A stretch of DNA of 64,000 nucleotides from Aromatoleum toluvorans (GCF_012910905.1 NZ_WTVN01000003.1:150228-214227); one strand, 5' to 3'; numbered from the stretch's first letter, positions 35,671 through 45,042 are shown. Translations and numbers: made by a program. Notes: generated by a model not told the origin, from the sequence alone.

Positions 35671-37080
35671 CTAGACCAGACCCTTCGCGCGCCACTTCTG
35701 GACGATGCGCTTGCACTGCGCTTCCGCCTCCTTGATGGCGTTCTCCGGCGTGTCGGCGCCGCTCGCGGCCTTCGCGAACATCGTGTTGATGACCCAGGTG
35801 TTGAAGATCTCGTCGATCGCGGCGTTGGCGTAGCCGGGGTAGCCGACGTTGGTCGCCCAGTCGAGCACATCGCCGAGGACCTTGTACTTGTCGGCCGGCC
35901 TGGCCTTGCTGTCCTTGGCGATCTGTTGTTGCAGGTCCGGCACCGTCGCGGCGAAGCACGGGAAGTTGTAGAACTCGCTCGCCATGAAGCCGGTGTGGAA
36001 GTTGTCGATGTAGTCGATCAGGAACTTCTTCGCGCCTTCGATGTTCGCGGCGAATTTCCAGATGACGTAGCAGTCCATCACGTGTTCGAGGCCGATCCGC
36101 CGCACCGGACCGGCCGCCGCCTTGGCGAGCCAGATGTTGTCGGTGCCCGGGATGTTCTTGTTCTCGCCTTCGCGCGTGATCGAGATCGCGTTGAGCGCCA
36201 GGGAGACCTGCCCGGCGAGCATCGCGCGGTTGTTCGACGACGCGTCCCACGCCATCACCTGCGGCGTCATCGCCTCCTGGTACAGCGCCCGCGCGAACTT
36301 CACCGCTTCGAGCGTGTTCTTCGAGTTGAGCACGATGTTGCCCTGCTCGTCCTGCTCCGATCCGCCGAAGGAGAACAGCAGCGCGCGCACCGCCATCGCG
36401 GTGTCGAGCTCGGCGGACAGGCCGACGCCTACCGGGATGTTGTGCTTCTCCTTGATCTTGCGCCCGCCGACACGGATGTCGTCCCAAGTGCTCGGCGTCA
36501 TGCCGACGTCGTCCCACAGGTCCTTGCGGTAATTCACCGGGTCCGGCACGTAGCTGTCGGAGAAGGCGAAGTACTTCTTCGTCTTCGGGTTGAAGGTGCT
36601 GCGCACCGCGAGGTCGACCGGCTTGCCGTGCTTGCGGATGCACTCGTCGTAGATCTCGCGGTGGTCGATGACCTGCTCCTCGTAGGCCGGCGGCGGCGAA
36701 AGGAACATGAAGAGGTCGTGCCCCTGCTGCGCCGAGACTTCCGCCGCGGCACGGGTGGCCAGCGCGGGAATGCCGACGTGGTCGACGATCACCTCGGTGT
36801 CGTTCTTCGCGCCCCACTCCTTCACGTAGGTGCCGTCGAACCACTTGTCGTAGCCGGGCACGAAGTGGTTCCACTGCAGGATCTTGAGCGTTTTCGCGGC
36901 CGCGGATGCGCGCCGCGGCATGATGAAGGGCGACAGCGCCGCTGCCGCACCGATCGCGCCGGCCGCTTCGATGAAACGGCGACGGCTGACGCCGTCGGAT
37001 GAATCCTGAATGGGAGTCCGACGTTCCCTGGCGGGCATTTTCGTGGCCACGGCTGTCTCCTCGAACGCTTTATTCGACAT
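35671..37080 (-). CDS. Extracellular solute-binding protein with Tat signal
   Basis: A 469-residue family 1 binding protein. A twin-arginine motif SRRRFIEAAGAIGAAAAL (about residues 32-49) and a basic leader make it a Tat substrate, meaning it folds before export. Mature part has WNHFVPGYDKWF and the C-terminal helix region. The long N-terminus (about 30 residues before the RR motif) may mean that the start is further in, but no better ribosome site is seen. Substrate unknown; the genomic context suggests a methylated amine, but the family is also used for sugars. Confidence 0.85.
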   Translation of the reverse strand: MSNKAFEETAVATKMPARERRTPIQDSSDGVSRRRFIEAAGAIGAAAALSPFIMPRRASAAAKTLKILQWNHFVPGYDKWFDGTYVKEWGAKNDTEVIVDHVGIPALATRAAAEVSAQQGHDLFMFLSPPPAYEEQVIDHREIYDECIRKHGKPVDLAVRSTFNPKTKKYFAFSDSYVPDPVNYRKDLWDDVGMTPSTWDDIRVGGRKIKEKHNIPVGVGLSAELDTAMAVRALLFSFGGSEQDEQGNIVLNSKNTLEAVKFARALYQEAMTPQVMAWDASSNNRAMLAGQVSLALNAISITREGENKNIPGTDNIWLAKAAAGPVRRIGLEHVMDCYVIWKFAANIEGAKKFLIDYIDNFHTGFMASEFYNFPCFAATVPDLQQQIAKDSKARPADKYKVLGDVLDWATNVGYPGYANAAIDEIFNTWVINTMFAKAASGADTPENAIKEAEAQCKRIVQKWRAKGLV

Positions 37081-37268
37081 CCGACAAGACGCGCCACCGA
37101 ATCCGCATCACCCGGAATGGGCGACCGCGCCGCAGTCGGCATTTTGTAACGGTTCGAGTACCGCGACGCCGGGAAGTTTCCGCGATGGTTTTGCAGGAAT
37201 GGAAATCGCGTTCGTGTTGCGGGCGCGCCCCCGCAGGGGCGGCGCCTCGCAGATCCGGCAGGAGCCGC

Positions 37269-37379
37269 CTAGATCTTGTTCACGAAGGTGCGCGCATGGT
37301 AGAGCGGGATCAGGCTCAGCGCGAAAATGACGATCAATGCGAGCGTGTCCGCTCCCGGATATCCCCAGAATTGCGACAT
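37269..37379 (-). CDS. 36-residue single-pass membrane protein
   Basis: A tiny protein, MSQFWGYPGADTL... with one hydrophobic helix (ALIVIFALSLIPLY, about residues 14-27) and a charged C-terminal HARTFVNKI. A strong GAGGAG is 7 bases before the ATG. It lies between the winged-helix gene and the binding protein, all on the minus strand. No family recognised; it could be a small regulatory subunit of a transporter. Confidence 0.6.
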   Translation of the reverse strand: MSQFWGYPGADTLALIVIFALSLIPLYHARTFVNKI

Positions 37380-37411
37380 GGTGCGTCTCCTCATCGTGCG
37401 GTGGAAAAAGC

Positions 37412-37687
37412 TCAAAGCAGCCCCGTGTCGGCCATCCGCTGGCGGCCGAAATCGCTCAGGGCGAAGCGGAAGCGCATCTTGTCGCCATACGCGTCGAAGC
37501 GTTCCTCGAGGCTCTTCACCAGCCCTCCGGAATAGAGGTCGGTGAGGATGACACGTACCGTCCCGTGCCAATAGGCGCCGTCCTTGCCGTATTCCGCACA
37601 GACCGCGGTGGCGATTTCGTTGTCCCAGATGCCCTCGGCCTGGGCGATGAGCTGAAGGATGTAGCCTTTGATGTGAACCCTTGCCAT
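37412..37687 (-). CDS. Small winged-helix-like protein
   Basis: A 91-residue protein with sequence style of a PadR/MarR-like winged helix: KGYILQLIAQAEGIWDNEIA, HGTVRVILTDLYSGGLVKSL and FALSDFGRQRM. GAGGAG precedes the ATG by 7 bases. It is the second gene after the DMT transporter in the same direction. It might regulate this transport operon; no DNA site is evident. Confidence 0.6.
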   Translation of the reverse strand: MARVHIKGYILQLIAQAEGIWDNEIATAVCAEYGKDGAYWHGTVRVILTDLYSGGLVKSLEERFDAYGDKMRFRFALSDFGRQRMADTGLL

Positions 37688-37719
37688 CTGTCGTCTCCTC
37701 GCGTGGATTGCTTGCGTGA

Positions 37720-38763
37720 TCACAGGGCGCGCACGACTTCGAGCACGTCGCTCTTTTCGGTGTACATCAGGAAGGCGCCGGCCACGACCAGGACGAGGCC
37801 GACCAGGAAGTTCCAGGCGGGAAACTGCAGGGTGAAGACGGCCAGGAAGACCACCGCGAAGGCGCCGTAGAGGGCGGCGATCGCCTGGCCCCGCCCGACG
37901 CCGATCAGGGGGAAGGACTTGTACCACGACACGTAGCAGAAACCGAAGGTGATGCCGGCGAGCAGCAGCCACGTGATTGCCTTGAGATTGAGCGCACCGA
38001 GGATCAGGTGGATGACGTCGACGTCGCCGAACAGGGCCAGCGCGGGCAATACCAGGCATGACCAGTAGAAGACTTCGGCGGCGAAACGGACGGTGATGCC
38101 GCAGTCCGGGTCGGTGACGTCGAGCGCCCTCCCCGCCAGCGCCCCTTCGATGCCCCAACCGAGCGCGGCCATGGCGCCGCCGAGATAGCCGAGCCACGAC
38201 ACCTTGTTCGCCGAGGCGCTGGACAACTCGCCGAGGATGCCCGGGGCGTAGATGGCGACCCCGCCTCCGACGATCACCAGGATGCCGAACGCGGCGCGCA
38301 TGGTGATCTTTTCGTTGTACCAGGCGCGTGCAATCGCGGCCCCGACGATGGGATAGAGCAAGCCGGAAATCGCGGCAAACACCGCGCCGATATAGCCCAT
38401 CGCGAGGAAGGAGCCGAAGATCGCCATCGGCCCGCCGAAGATCGCGGCCGCGAAGTACCACTTGGAGATCTTGCGCACCCGCGTCGCGGTCCTGACGAAG
38501 TCGCCGAACTTCTCCAGCACGATCAGCCAGACAAAGAGGAAGATCAGCACGGCGAAAGCGTTGAAGGTGGTGATGACCGCGGCTGCGGTCAGGAATTGCC
38601 GCGTATCGTTCATGTCCATCGCGACGAACGGCTGTTCCTGCCAGATCGCCGCCCCGGGCACGTACCACGCCCCCCAAAGCACCGCACACCACAGCGCCCA
38701 GATGAAACCCCAGCGGATGCTCCGGGCGCGAAAGGCGGCCTTCGCATAGATTGCCGACGTCAT
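37720..38763 (-). CDS. DMT-superfamily transporter
   Basis: A 347-residue protein with ten predicted membrane helices in two EamA-like halves (for example ISGLLYPIVGAAIARAWY and ALYGAFAVVFLAVFTLQFP). DMT transporters move small metabolites or amines across the inner membrane in either direction. It is first in the minus-strand run DMT, winged helix, 36-aa protein, binding protein, ABC genes and starts with GGAGGAATC. Confidence 0.82.
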   Translation of the reverse strand: MTSAIYAKAAFRARSIRWGFIWALWCAVLWGAWYVPGAAIWQEQPFVAMDMNDTRQFLTAAAVITTFNAFAVLIFLFVWLIVLEKFGDFVRTATRVRKISKWYFAAAIFGGPMAIFGSFLAMGYIGAVFAAISGLLYPIVGAAIARAWYNEKITMRAAFGILVIVGGGVAIYAPGILGELSSASANKVSWLGYLGGAMAALGWGIEGALAGRALDVTDPDCGITVRFAAEVFYWSCLVLPALALFGDVDVIHLILGALNLKAITWLLLAGITFGFCYVSWYKSFPLIGVGRGQAIAALYGAFAVVFLAVFTLQFPAWNFLVGLVLVVAGAFLMYTEKSDVLEVVRAL

Positions 38764-38902
38764 GATTCCTCCTTGTTGTTTGATGTACCCCGAACCGGCG
38801 GCACGTTGGCCTTCGTCTCCGTCCGCCCCCGCGACGTGCGGCGGGAACGTGTGACGGAATTATTGGAAGGCCCGGAGGGCGCGGCAATGCTCAAAAGGGG
38901 CA

Positions 38903-38918
38903 TACCCACAAGTAGGCA
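38903..38918. promoter_or_regulatory. Candidate NarL-type 7-2-7 site before the DMT gene
   Basis: TACCCAC-AA-GTAGGCA resembles the 7-2-7 arrangement bound by NarL-type response regulators. It lies 140-155 bases upstream of the DMT start, in the gap next to a NarL-type regulator gene. A similar element lies at 52428-52443. Binding is inferred. Confidence 0.35.
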
Positions 38919-38946
38919 TGGCGTGGGCGTGCTTGATGCAGAAATG

Positions 38947-38984
38947 AAAAACGGCGGCGGCGCAGGACGCGCAAGCCGCCGCCG
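38947..38984 (-). terminator. Terminator after the NarL-type regulator gene
   Basis: A 10-bp stem of CGG/CCG repeats (38952-38961 with 38975-38984) is followed on the minus strand by five T (38947-38951). Its orientation ends transcription of the kinase-regulator operon. Confidence 0.8.
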
Positions 38985-38997
38985 GGTGTCGCGCCGG

Positions 38998-39657
38998 TCA
39001 GGAGGCCGGGCGCAGGGGGGCGTCCTCGCACTGGTGCCGCCAGACCACGGCTTCCAGGCGGGAGTGGAGGTTGAGCTTGTACAGCACGTGCTTGACGTGC
39101 ACCTTGACCGTGCCGACGCTGATCCCCAGTTGGCGTGCGATGGTCTTGTTGCACATGCCTTCGGCGAGGAAATCGAGCACTTCCACCTCGCGTGCCGTGA
39201 GGTTGGCCTCGGTCGTCGGCATCGGCTGCCTGGTGGTTACCGCCTCGACCAGGCTGCCGGTGACCGCCTCGCTCAGCACCGCGGCGCCGCTGAGCGCCTT
39301 CTTCAGCGAAATGCAGAGGTCGTCCGGCTCCATGTCCTTGAGCAGGTAGCCGTGGGCGCCGGCCCGCAGTGCGGCAACCACGTCGCGGTGATTGTCGGAC
39401 ACCGTGAGCATGATGAAGCGGGCTTCGACACCGCGCTCGCGCAGCAGTGTGAGGGTGTCGATACCGTTCATGCCCGGCATGTTGAGGTCGACGAGAATGA
39501 CGTCCGGCTTGAGCCGTTCTGCCATCTCCACCCCCGCGACGCCGGAACCGACCTCGCCGACGACGCGGAAGTCGGATTCCATCTCGATCAACTGCGCAAT
39601 GCCTTTACGGAAAAGCGCATGGTCGTCCACGATCAGGACGGTGTGACTTGTCTCCAT
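38998..39657 (-). CDS. NarL/FixJ-family response regulator
   Basis: A 219-residue regulator: receiver domain with Asp in DVILVDLNMPG (about residue 54) and Lys in GYLLKDM, then a LuxR-type HTH (LTAREVEVLDFLAEGMCNKT, then TVKVHVKHVLYKL). The ATG at 39657 has GGAG at 8 bases; an ATG at 39678 has no site. It is downstream of the histidine kinase gene (97 bases) in one operon. Confidence 0.9.
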   Translation of the reverse strand: METSHTVLIVDDHALFRKGIAQLIEMESDFRVVGEVGSGVAGVEMAERLKPDVILVDLNMPGMNGIDTLTLLRERGVEARFIMLTVSDNHRDVVAALRAGAHGYLLKDMEPDDLCISLKKALSGAAVLSEAVTGSLVEAVTTRQPMPTTEANLTAREVEVLDFLAEGMCNKTIARQLGISVGTVKVHVKHVLYKLNLHSRLEAVVWRHQCEDAPLRPAS

Positions 39658-39754
39658 CACTTGGTCTCCAATTGTCATTGTCGTCGCCTGTGCCGGCGAC
39701 TTTGTTGGTGCCCGGCGATGGTACTCCCTCTTCGCCGCTCTGTCCGTCGCGCCG

Positions 39755-41374
39755 CTATCGTTCGAGGACCGTCGGCTTGAAACACACCGTGACGCGGCTG
39801 CCGCCCTCCTCCCGACGCTCGATCGACAGTGTCCCGCCCAGGCTCGACGCGCGCTCGCGCATGATCGTCGTGCCATGATGGTTGCGGCTGTCGGTTACCG
39901 GCTCGAAGCCCTGCCCGTCGTCCTCGACCGTCACCGCGGTCAGGCCACCGTCGAGCAGCGACAGCCGCACCGTGGCCTGAGTGGCACCGGCGTGGCGCAC
40001 GACGTTCGACAAGGCCTCGCGCACGATCTGCACCACGTGGAATTCCTGGTTGGCGTCGAGCCGGCACGCGCCGACGCGGTTGTCCAGCGTCATCGCGACG
40101 CTGCTGCGGGCGCCGTACTCCTCCAGCGCTTCTTCCAGCGCCACGACGAGACCGCCGGAATCGATCTGCATGCGGAAGGTGTTGAGCAGTTCGCGCAACT
40201 TGCGATAGGCGCCGTTCAGGCCCTCGCGGACTTCCTCCGCGGCGCCGGTCACCTCCTCCGGCGGGGCGCCGCGCTGGAGCAGCTTCTGCATGCGGGTGAC
40301 CTGGATCTTCATGTAGGACAGCGATTGGGCGAGCGAGTCGTGCAGCTCGCGCGCCATCGACGTGCGCTCTTCGATGAGGGCGATGCGCCGGCCTTCCTGA
40401 TCGCGCCGGCAATGGCCGATCGCCATGGCGAGGTGTCGGCTCACGAGCTCCACTACCTGCAACAGGGGCAACAGACCTTCCGGCTCCTCGCGGCCGACGA
40501 CGAACAGATGTCCGTAGCGCGTCTTGCCGTCCCCCAGCGGTACCGCCAGCCCCGGGCCGGCCGGCGGCAGCTCGAAGGTCTGGTAGCGCCCGGCGACCGG
40601 CAGGGCACGCAGCTGCTCGAGCTGGGCCCAGCCGAGCTCGCCGCTGTGGATGACCGCCGGCAGCTGCATGGACTCTCGCACCTCCTCGTTCAGGCACACC
40701 CCGCAGGCCTTCGCATCGAGCGCCTCCTGCACGATCTGCGACAACTTGGTCAGTGCCTGCTGTCCCGGCGCTGGGCCGGTGAGTTCGGACATGACGCGGT
40801 CGAGCAGCAGCAGCCAGTGGTCGGGGGGCGGGGCCGGCGCCTGGCCGTTGCCGGCGGCTTCACGGGCGGCCTGCGCGGCGGCGCTGCGACGCAGGCGGAT
40901 GCCGAGCCAGGCGCCGCCCACGGCGACGATCAGGAGCGCCATGCGCACCGCGATGTCCACACGCAGGTGACGGCGCAAGGCCTCGGCCACCACGAGCGTC
41001 GCCGTCTCGACGAGCGGCAGGGCGCTGGAGACGCTGTCGAATGCGTCGGGCGGCACCGCGTCGGGCAGATTGATGCGAAACGGAAGGTCCGCGAGCAAGC
41101 TGCGGCTTTCCTCCAGCCATTCGTGCGTCGTCGCGTCCTGCGGCTGCGGCGGCAGCATGGCGGCGCGTTCCTGCAGCTCCGCGGCACCCGCAATGAAGCG
41201 TACGGCGTGGTTGGTCCACGCGGCGGTGAGGATCGGCTGCGCGAGCAGGAGCAGGGCCGCGCCCGCGGCCACCGTCATCACGACGGCCCAGGGCAGCGAC
41301 CGTACGCCTTGCCGCGTCGATCGAAGCCAGTATGATGGCCAGGCGCGGCTGGAATCCGTTTGATCGTGCGTCAT
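39755..41374 (-). CDS. NarX-type sensor histidine kinase
   Basis: A 539-residue kinase: N-terminal membrane helix (about 30-50), a periplasmic segment of some 90 residues, a second helix (about 145-165), a GAF-like middle and a HisKA_3 dimerisation part with the phospho-acceptor His in TSMARELHDSLAQSL. HATPase motifs are EALSNVVRHAG (N box), DDGQGF and GTTIMRERA. It would phosphorylate the regulator encoded downstream. Divergent from the PAS-PAS gene. Confidence 0.88.
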   Translation of the reverse strand: MTHDQTDSSRAWPSYWLRSTRQGVRSLPWAVVMTVAAGAALLLLAQPILTAAWTNHAVRFIAGAAELQERAAMLPPQPQDATTHEWLEESRSLLADLPFRINLPDAVPPDAFDSVSSALPLVETATLVVAEALRRHLRVDIAVRMALLIVAVGGAWLGIRLRRSAAAQAAREAAGNGQAPAPPPDHWLLLLDRVMSELTGPAPGQQALTKLSQIVQEALDAKACGVCLNEEVRESMQLPAVIHSGELGWAQLEQLRALPVAGRYQTFELPPAGPGLAVPLGDGKTRYGHLFVVGREEPEGLLPLLQVVELVSRHLAMAIGHCRRDQEGRRIALIEERTSMARELHDSLAQSLSYMKIQVTRMQKLLQRGAPPEEVTGAAEEVREGLNGAYRKLRELLNTFRMQIDSGGLVVALEEALEEYGARSSVAMTLDNRVGACRLDANQEFHVVQIVREALSNVVRHAGATQATVRLSLLDGGLTAVTVEDDGQGFEPVTDSRNHHGTTIMRERASSLGGTLSIERREEGGSRVTVCFKPTVLER

Positions 41375-41454
41375 CGTTCCACCTGTTTCTTCTGACGTCG
41401 CTGCACCCGGCGCGACATTCCAGGCAGCCACCGGAGAGTTCTGGAGGACCGCTC

Positions 41455-42438
41455 ATGTTGAGCCTATGGCTGTATCTTATCGGTGCCGCCACCGCCTGTG
41501 CATATGCGCTCGGCGCGAGCATGGCGTGGATACCCGCCTCGCCCGCGCTCGCGGTGGTGAGCCTGACGATCGCGTCGGTGCTCATTCTTGCTGCGGAACT
41601 GTGCCACCGCCGCGCGCTGGCGCAGGCTGCCGGCCGCACGCCCGTCTCACCGCCCCCCCTTGCTCAGGACGATCACTCGCTGGTCGACGGCATCGACGAC
41701 ATCGTCTTCCAGACCGACACCGAGGCCACGCTCACCTTTCTCAACCGCTCCTGGAAGGACGTCACCGCGCTCGACGCACGCGACTGCGTGGGGCACTCGT
41801 TCTTCGATTACGTCCATCCGGACGACCAGGCGCTCAACCGCGAGCAGTTGCTCAAGGTGTTGCAGCCCGGCCAGGCCGCCTGCCGCTTCGAGACCCGCCT
41901 GATCTGCCGCGACGGACGGCAGTGCTGGGTGGACGTGCGCCTCAAGCCGCGCCGCGGGCGGCACGGCGAGTTCAACGGTGCCACCGGGATCATGACCGAC
42001 ATCAACTCGCGCAAGCGCGCCGAGGAGGTGCTGCGCGCCCGCGACCGCAGCCTCTCCACCCTGCTCGACCACCTGCCGGGCATGGCCTTCCGCTGCCGCA
42101 ACGACCGCTCGTGGACAATGGAGTTCGTCAGCGAAGGCTGCTTCGAGCTGACCGGCCACGAGGCGGTCGATCTCCTCGACCACCACGCGTCCTACGACCA
42201 GCTGATCCACCCCGCGGACCGCAGCTACGTGTGGGATTACGTGCAGAGCCAGCTCGCCCGCCGCAATGCCTTTCATCTGCGCTACCGCATCCGCACGCGT
42301 GAAGGCCGCGAGCGCTGGGTCGAGGAACGCAGCCGCGGCGTGTTTGCCGGCAACGGCACGCTGCTCGCGATCGAAGGGTTCATTTCCGACATCAGCGACC
42401 AGATGTGCGACCAGGGGCGTGCCGCGCGGGAATGCTAG
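41455..42438 (+). CDS. Membrane-anchored tandem PAS protein without output domain
   Basis: A 327-residue protein: two N-terminal membrane helices (about residues 1-45: LWLYLIGAATACAYALGAS and ALAVVSLTIASVLILAAELC), then PAS1 (SLVDGIDDIVFQTD to GIMTDINSRKRAEE) and PAS2 (LPGMAFRCRND to GFISDISDQ), both with PAC ends. There is no kinase, GGDEF, EAL or methyl-acceptor domain after PAS2, so it ends where an output would start. It may relay a signal to the neighbouring kinase. GGAGG precedes the ATG. Confidence 0.82.
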   Translation: MLSLWLYLIGAATACAYALGASMAWIPASPALAVVSLTIASVLILAAELCHRRALAQAAGRTPVSPPPLAQDDHSLVDGIDDIVFQTDTEATLTFLNRSWKDVTALDARDCVGHSFFDYVHPDDQALNREQLLKVLQPGQAACRFETRLICRDGRQCWVDVRLKPRRGRHGEFNGATGIMTDINSRKRAEEVLRARDRSLSTLLDHLPGMAFRCRNDRSWTMEFVSEGCFELTGHEAVDLLDHHASYDQLIHPADRSYVWDYVQSQLARRNAFHLRYRIRTREGRERWVEERSRGVFAGNGTLLAIEGFISDISDQMCDQGRAAREC

Positions 42439-42474
42439 CGGGGCGCCGGCGGCGGCCCCCCTCTTCCGTGGCGC

Positions 42475-43245
42475 TTAGAACGAGCGCGACAGCCCCACGA
42501 TCCAGTGCCCTTCGCCAAGGTCCTTGCCGTCGGCCACCCACAGGCTGTCGTCGGCGTTCGTTCGGGTATACGCCACCGACGCGGTCCACCCGGCGCCGAA
42601 CGACTTCGCGAGGCTCGCGCGCCAGTCGGTGTAGCTGAATTGGCTGTAGTTGCGCACGCGTTGGCGGCCGGCGTGCAGCCCCAGGACCACTTCGCCCGGC
42701 AGTGGCAGCTTGGCGTTGAGCTCCAGGTATCCGCTGCCGCGCGAACTGCCGCCGCCCAGCGAATCGCGATTGAAACCGAAATAGTCGGTCAGGGTGTGGG
42801 AGTACTTCAGCGTGAGCCAGCGCCAGCCGACGGCCCCGTAGGCCTCCAGCGTGTTGTAGCTCTCCCTGGTGCCGGGGAGCTTCGGGTGCTCCGGGTAGTA
42901 GAACTGGAGCAGGCCCACGTCATAGCTCCAGTCATCCGCGGTACCGGTGTAGCCTCCGTAGAAGTCGAGCTCCAGGCTCGCGTCGTTGATGGCGTCGCTG
43001 CTCACGTTGGTGCCCCAGACCCCCGCGTAGAGGCCGCCGGCATGCGCGTAGTCGAAACCGCCCTGCAGCGCGGGGCGGTTCTGGGTATAGGTGATGCCGC
43101 GGAACACGTAGTTGCTGAAGAAGCCGACGTTGCTCGTCACGGTGTGCGGGCTCGCGCCCTCGTCCGCCCGGCTGGCCGGGGCGAGGCTTGCGGCGCAGAG
43201 GGCGAGACAGCCGGCCACGCGCCGCGGCGAATGCGGAATTTTCAT
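42475..43245 (-). CDS. TorF-family putative porin
   Basis: A 256-residue outer-membrane protein with a signal peptide (GCLALCAASLAPASRA, cleavage near residue 27), the family start TVTSNVGFFSNYVFRGITY and beta-strand alternation to a C-terminal SRSF, Phe-terminated as in outer-membrane barrels. The TorF (Gcw_chp) family is often found with trimethylamine-oxide or related genes. It follows etfA by 37 bases, on the same strand as the trimethylamine operon, which suggests solute uptake. Confidence 0.85.
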   Translation of the reverse strand: MKIPHSPRRVAGCLALCAASLAPASRADEGASPHTVTSNVGFFSNYVFRGITYTQNRPALQGGFDYAHAGGLYAGVWGTNVSSDAINDASLELDFYGGYTGTADDWSYDVGLLQFYYPEHPKLPGTRESYNTLEAYGAVGWRWLTLKYSHTLTDYFGFNRDSLGGGSSRGSGYLELNAKLPLPGEVVLGLHAGRQRVRNYSQFSYTDWRASLAKSFGAGWTASVAYTRTNADDSLWVADGKDLGEGHWIVGLSRSF

Positions 43246-43282
43246 TGGAATCTCCCTGCGGGGGCTGCCGCCCCCGCCATGC

Positions 43283-44245
43283 TCAGAAGTGGTTGCGCAG
43301 TTCGCGGCCGATGTCGAAGATGTCGCCGACGATGCCGTACCGCGCGATCGTGAAGATCGACGCCTCGGGGTCGGTGTTGACCGCGACAATGGTCTCGACG
43401 TGCTTCATCCCCGCCATGTGCTGCACCGAGCCGGAGATGCCCATCGCGACGTAGAGCTTGCAGGCGGCGGCCGTCTTGCCGGACTGGCCCACCTGCCGGG
43501 CCTTCGGCAGCCAGCCGGCGTCGGCGATCGGGCGCGAGCAGCCGAGCGTCGCGCCGACGCTGTCCGCGAGCTCCTTGAACTCCTCGACGTTGTCCTCCTC
43601 GCCCACGCCGCGGCCGATCGAGACGATGAACTCGGCCCCGGGAATGTTGACGTCATCGCCCCCGGCCGGCTCCTCGAAACCGAGATGCTGGCTGCGCGGC
43701 GTGACCGCGGGTGCCGGGACGGCTGAAACCGAGGGCTCGCCGAAAGTCTCCACGGGTTTGTAGGCGCCGGGGCGGACCGTCAGCACCACGACGGACCGAC
43801 CCGGGAAGTCCACTTCGATGTTCACCTTCTGGCCGTAGCCGGCGCGCGTCGCCACCCAGCCGTCCGCGTCGCGTTCGATGCCGAAGACGTCGGTGGCGAA
43901 TCCGTAGCCGTTCTTCACCGCGAGCGGCGCTGCGTAGCCCAGGCTGTCCACCGAATGGGCGAGCAGCACGAGCGAGGGTTGGCGCGCTTCGATCAGCGCC
44001 CGCACCGAAGCCTCGTAGATTTCCGGATCGAAGGCGTCTACGACGGCCTGCACCGTAAGGACCTCGTCGACGCCGGCGAGCTTCAGCTCGGCGACGTAGC
44101 GCTCGGGCGCCTCACCGATGACCGCGACCCGCAGCGGTTCTCCGGTCGCGTCCTTCAGGGCTACTGCGGCACCGACCAGCTCACGGCTCACCGGTCGCAG
44201 TTCGCCATTGCGATGCTCGCTGATTACGAGAATTCCGCTCATCAT
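43283..44245 (-). CDS. etfA: Electron transfer flavoprotein alpha subunit
   Basis: A 320-residue alpha subunit. N-terminus GILVISEHRNGELRPVS, FAD-binding C-terminal part with VSIGRGVGEEDNVEEF and DAGWLPKARQVGQSGK and GISGSVQHMAGM. It closely resembles the alpha subunit of the ETF that accepts electrons from trimethylamine dehydrogenase in Methylophilus (from memory). ATG at 44245 overlaps the etfB TGA (ATGA). Confidence 0.92.
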   Translation of the reverse strand: MMSGILVISEHRNGELRPVSRELVGAAVALKDATGEPLRVAVIGEAPERYVAELKLAGVDEVLTVQAVVDAFDPEIYEASVRALIEARQPSLVLLAHSVDSLGYAAPLAVKNGYGFATDVFGIERDADGWVATRAGYGQKVNIEVDFPGRSVVVLTVRPGAYKPVETFGEPSVSAVPAPAVTPRSQHLGFEEPAGGDDVNIPGAEFIVSIGRGVGEEDNVEEFKELADSVGATLGCSRPIADAGWLPKARQVGQSGKTAAACKLYVAMGISGSVQHMAGMKHVETIVAVNTDPEASIFTIARYGIVGDIFDIGRELRNHF

Positions 44246-45042
44246 GCCGCCCCCCCGAATTCCTTGATGATTTGCGCCAGACGTGCCGCCTGCTCGGCCG
44301 GCGTTCCCTCGATCATCTGTGCGCGCCCCTTCTCCGGCACATACATGCGGCGCACGCGCGATGCCGAGCCCGCGGCGCCGAGGGCGTCGGCCGTCACGCC
44401 GAGCGCCTCGGCGTCGAGCACCTCGATCGGGCGCTGGGCGGCCTGCTTGATGCCGCGCAGCGACGCGTAGCGCGGCGTGTTGATACCCAGCTGCAGGGTC
44501 AGCACCGCCGGGCAATCGATGCGCACCGAGGCGTAGCTGCCGCCTTCGAGCTCGCGCCGGACCGTCGCACTGTTGCTGCCCGGCGTGTAGTCCAGCGCCG
44601 CCACCACGGCGGCGTGCGGGAGGTCGAGAAGGCCCGCGAGTGCCATTCCCGTTGCGCCGCAGGCGTGGTCCGTGGCCTGCACGCCGGCGAAGATGAGGTC
44701 GGGCGACTCGCGCCGCGCGAGGGCGGCGAGCACGCGTGCCACGCCGATCGCATCGGCGTCCTCGAGGGCGTCGCTCCACACCCGCAGGGCGCGGTCGGCC
44801 CCCTTGGCGAGGCATTTGCGCAGTTCCTCGTCGGCACTCTCCGGGCCGACGGTGGCAACCACCACCTCGATGCCCTCGCCGCCGGGCCCCTCCTTCAGGC
44901 GCATCGCCTCCTCCAGCGTGTAGTTGTCCCACTCGTTGAGGTCGTGGATGAGAAAGTCGGGGTCGATGTCGCGGCCGTCCTCGCGGAACTCGAAGTCCTC
45001 GTCGAGCGTGGCCACCTGCTTGATCGGCACTAGTATTTTCAT
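44242..45042 (-). CDS. etfB: Electron transfer flavoprotein beta subunit
   Basis: A 266-residue beta subunit: MKILVPIKQVATLDEDFEF, then NEWDNYTLEEAMRLKE, AMP-binding VATVGPESADEELRKCLAKG and GVQATDHACGATGMALAGLL. With EtfA it carries electrons from the amine dehydrogenase (and possibly acyl-CoA dehydrogenases) to the membrane Fe-S protein. Its ATG overlaps the stop of the LRV gene. Confidence 0.92.
   Translation of the reverse strand: MKILVPIKQVATLDEDFEFREDGRDIDPDFLIHDLNEWDNYTLEEAMRLKEGPGGEGIEVVVATVGPESADEELRKCLAKGADRALRVWSDALEDADAIGVARVLAALARRESPDLIFAGVQATDHACGATGMALAGLLDLPHAAVVAALDYTPGSNSATVRRELEGGSYASVRIDCPAVLTLQLGINTPRYASLRGIKQAAQRPIEVLDAEALGVTADALGAAGSASRVRRMYVPEKGRAQMIEGTPAEQAARLAQIIKEFGGAA

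Noticed and set aside
32866..37080. Assignment of the ABC importer to a defined sugar
   Set aside because: Family-level motifs do not fix the substrate, and the context could equally mean an amine or other small solute.
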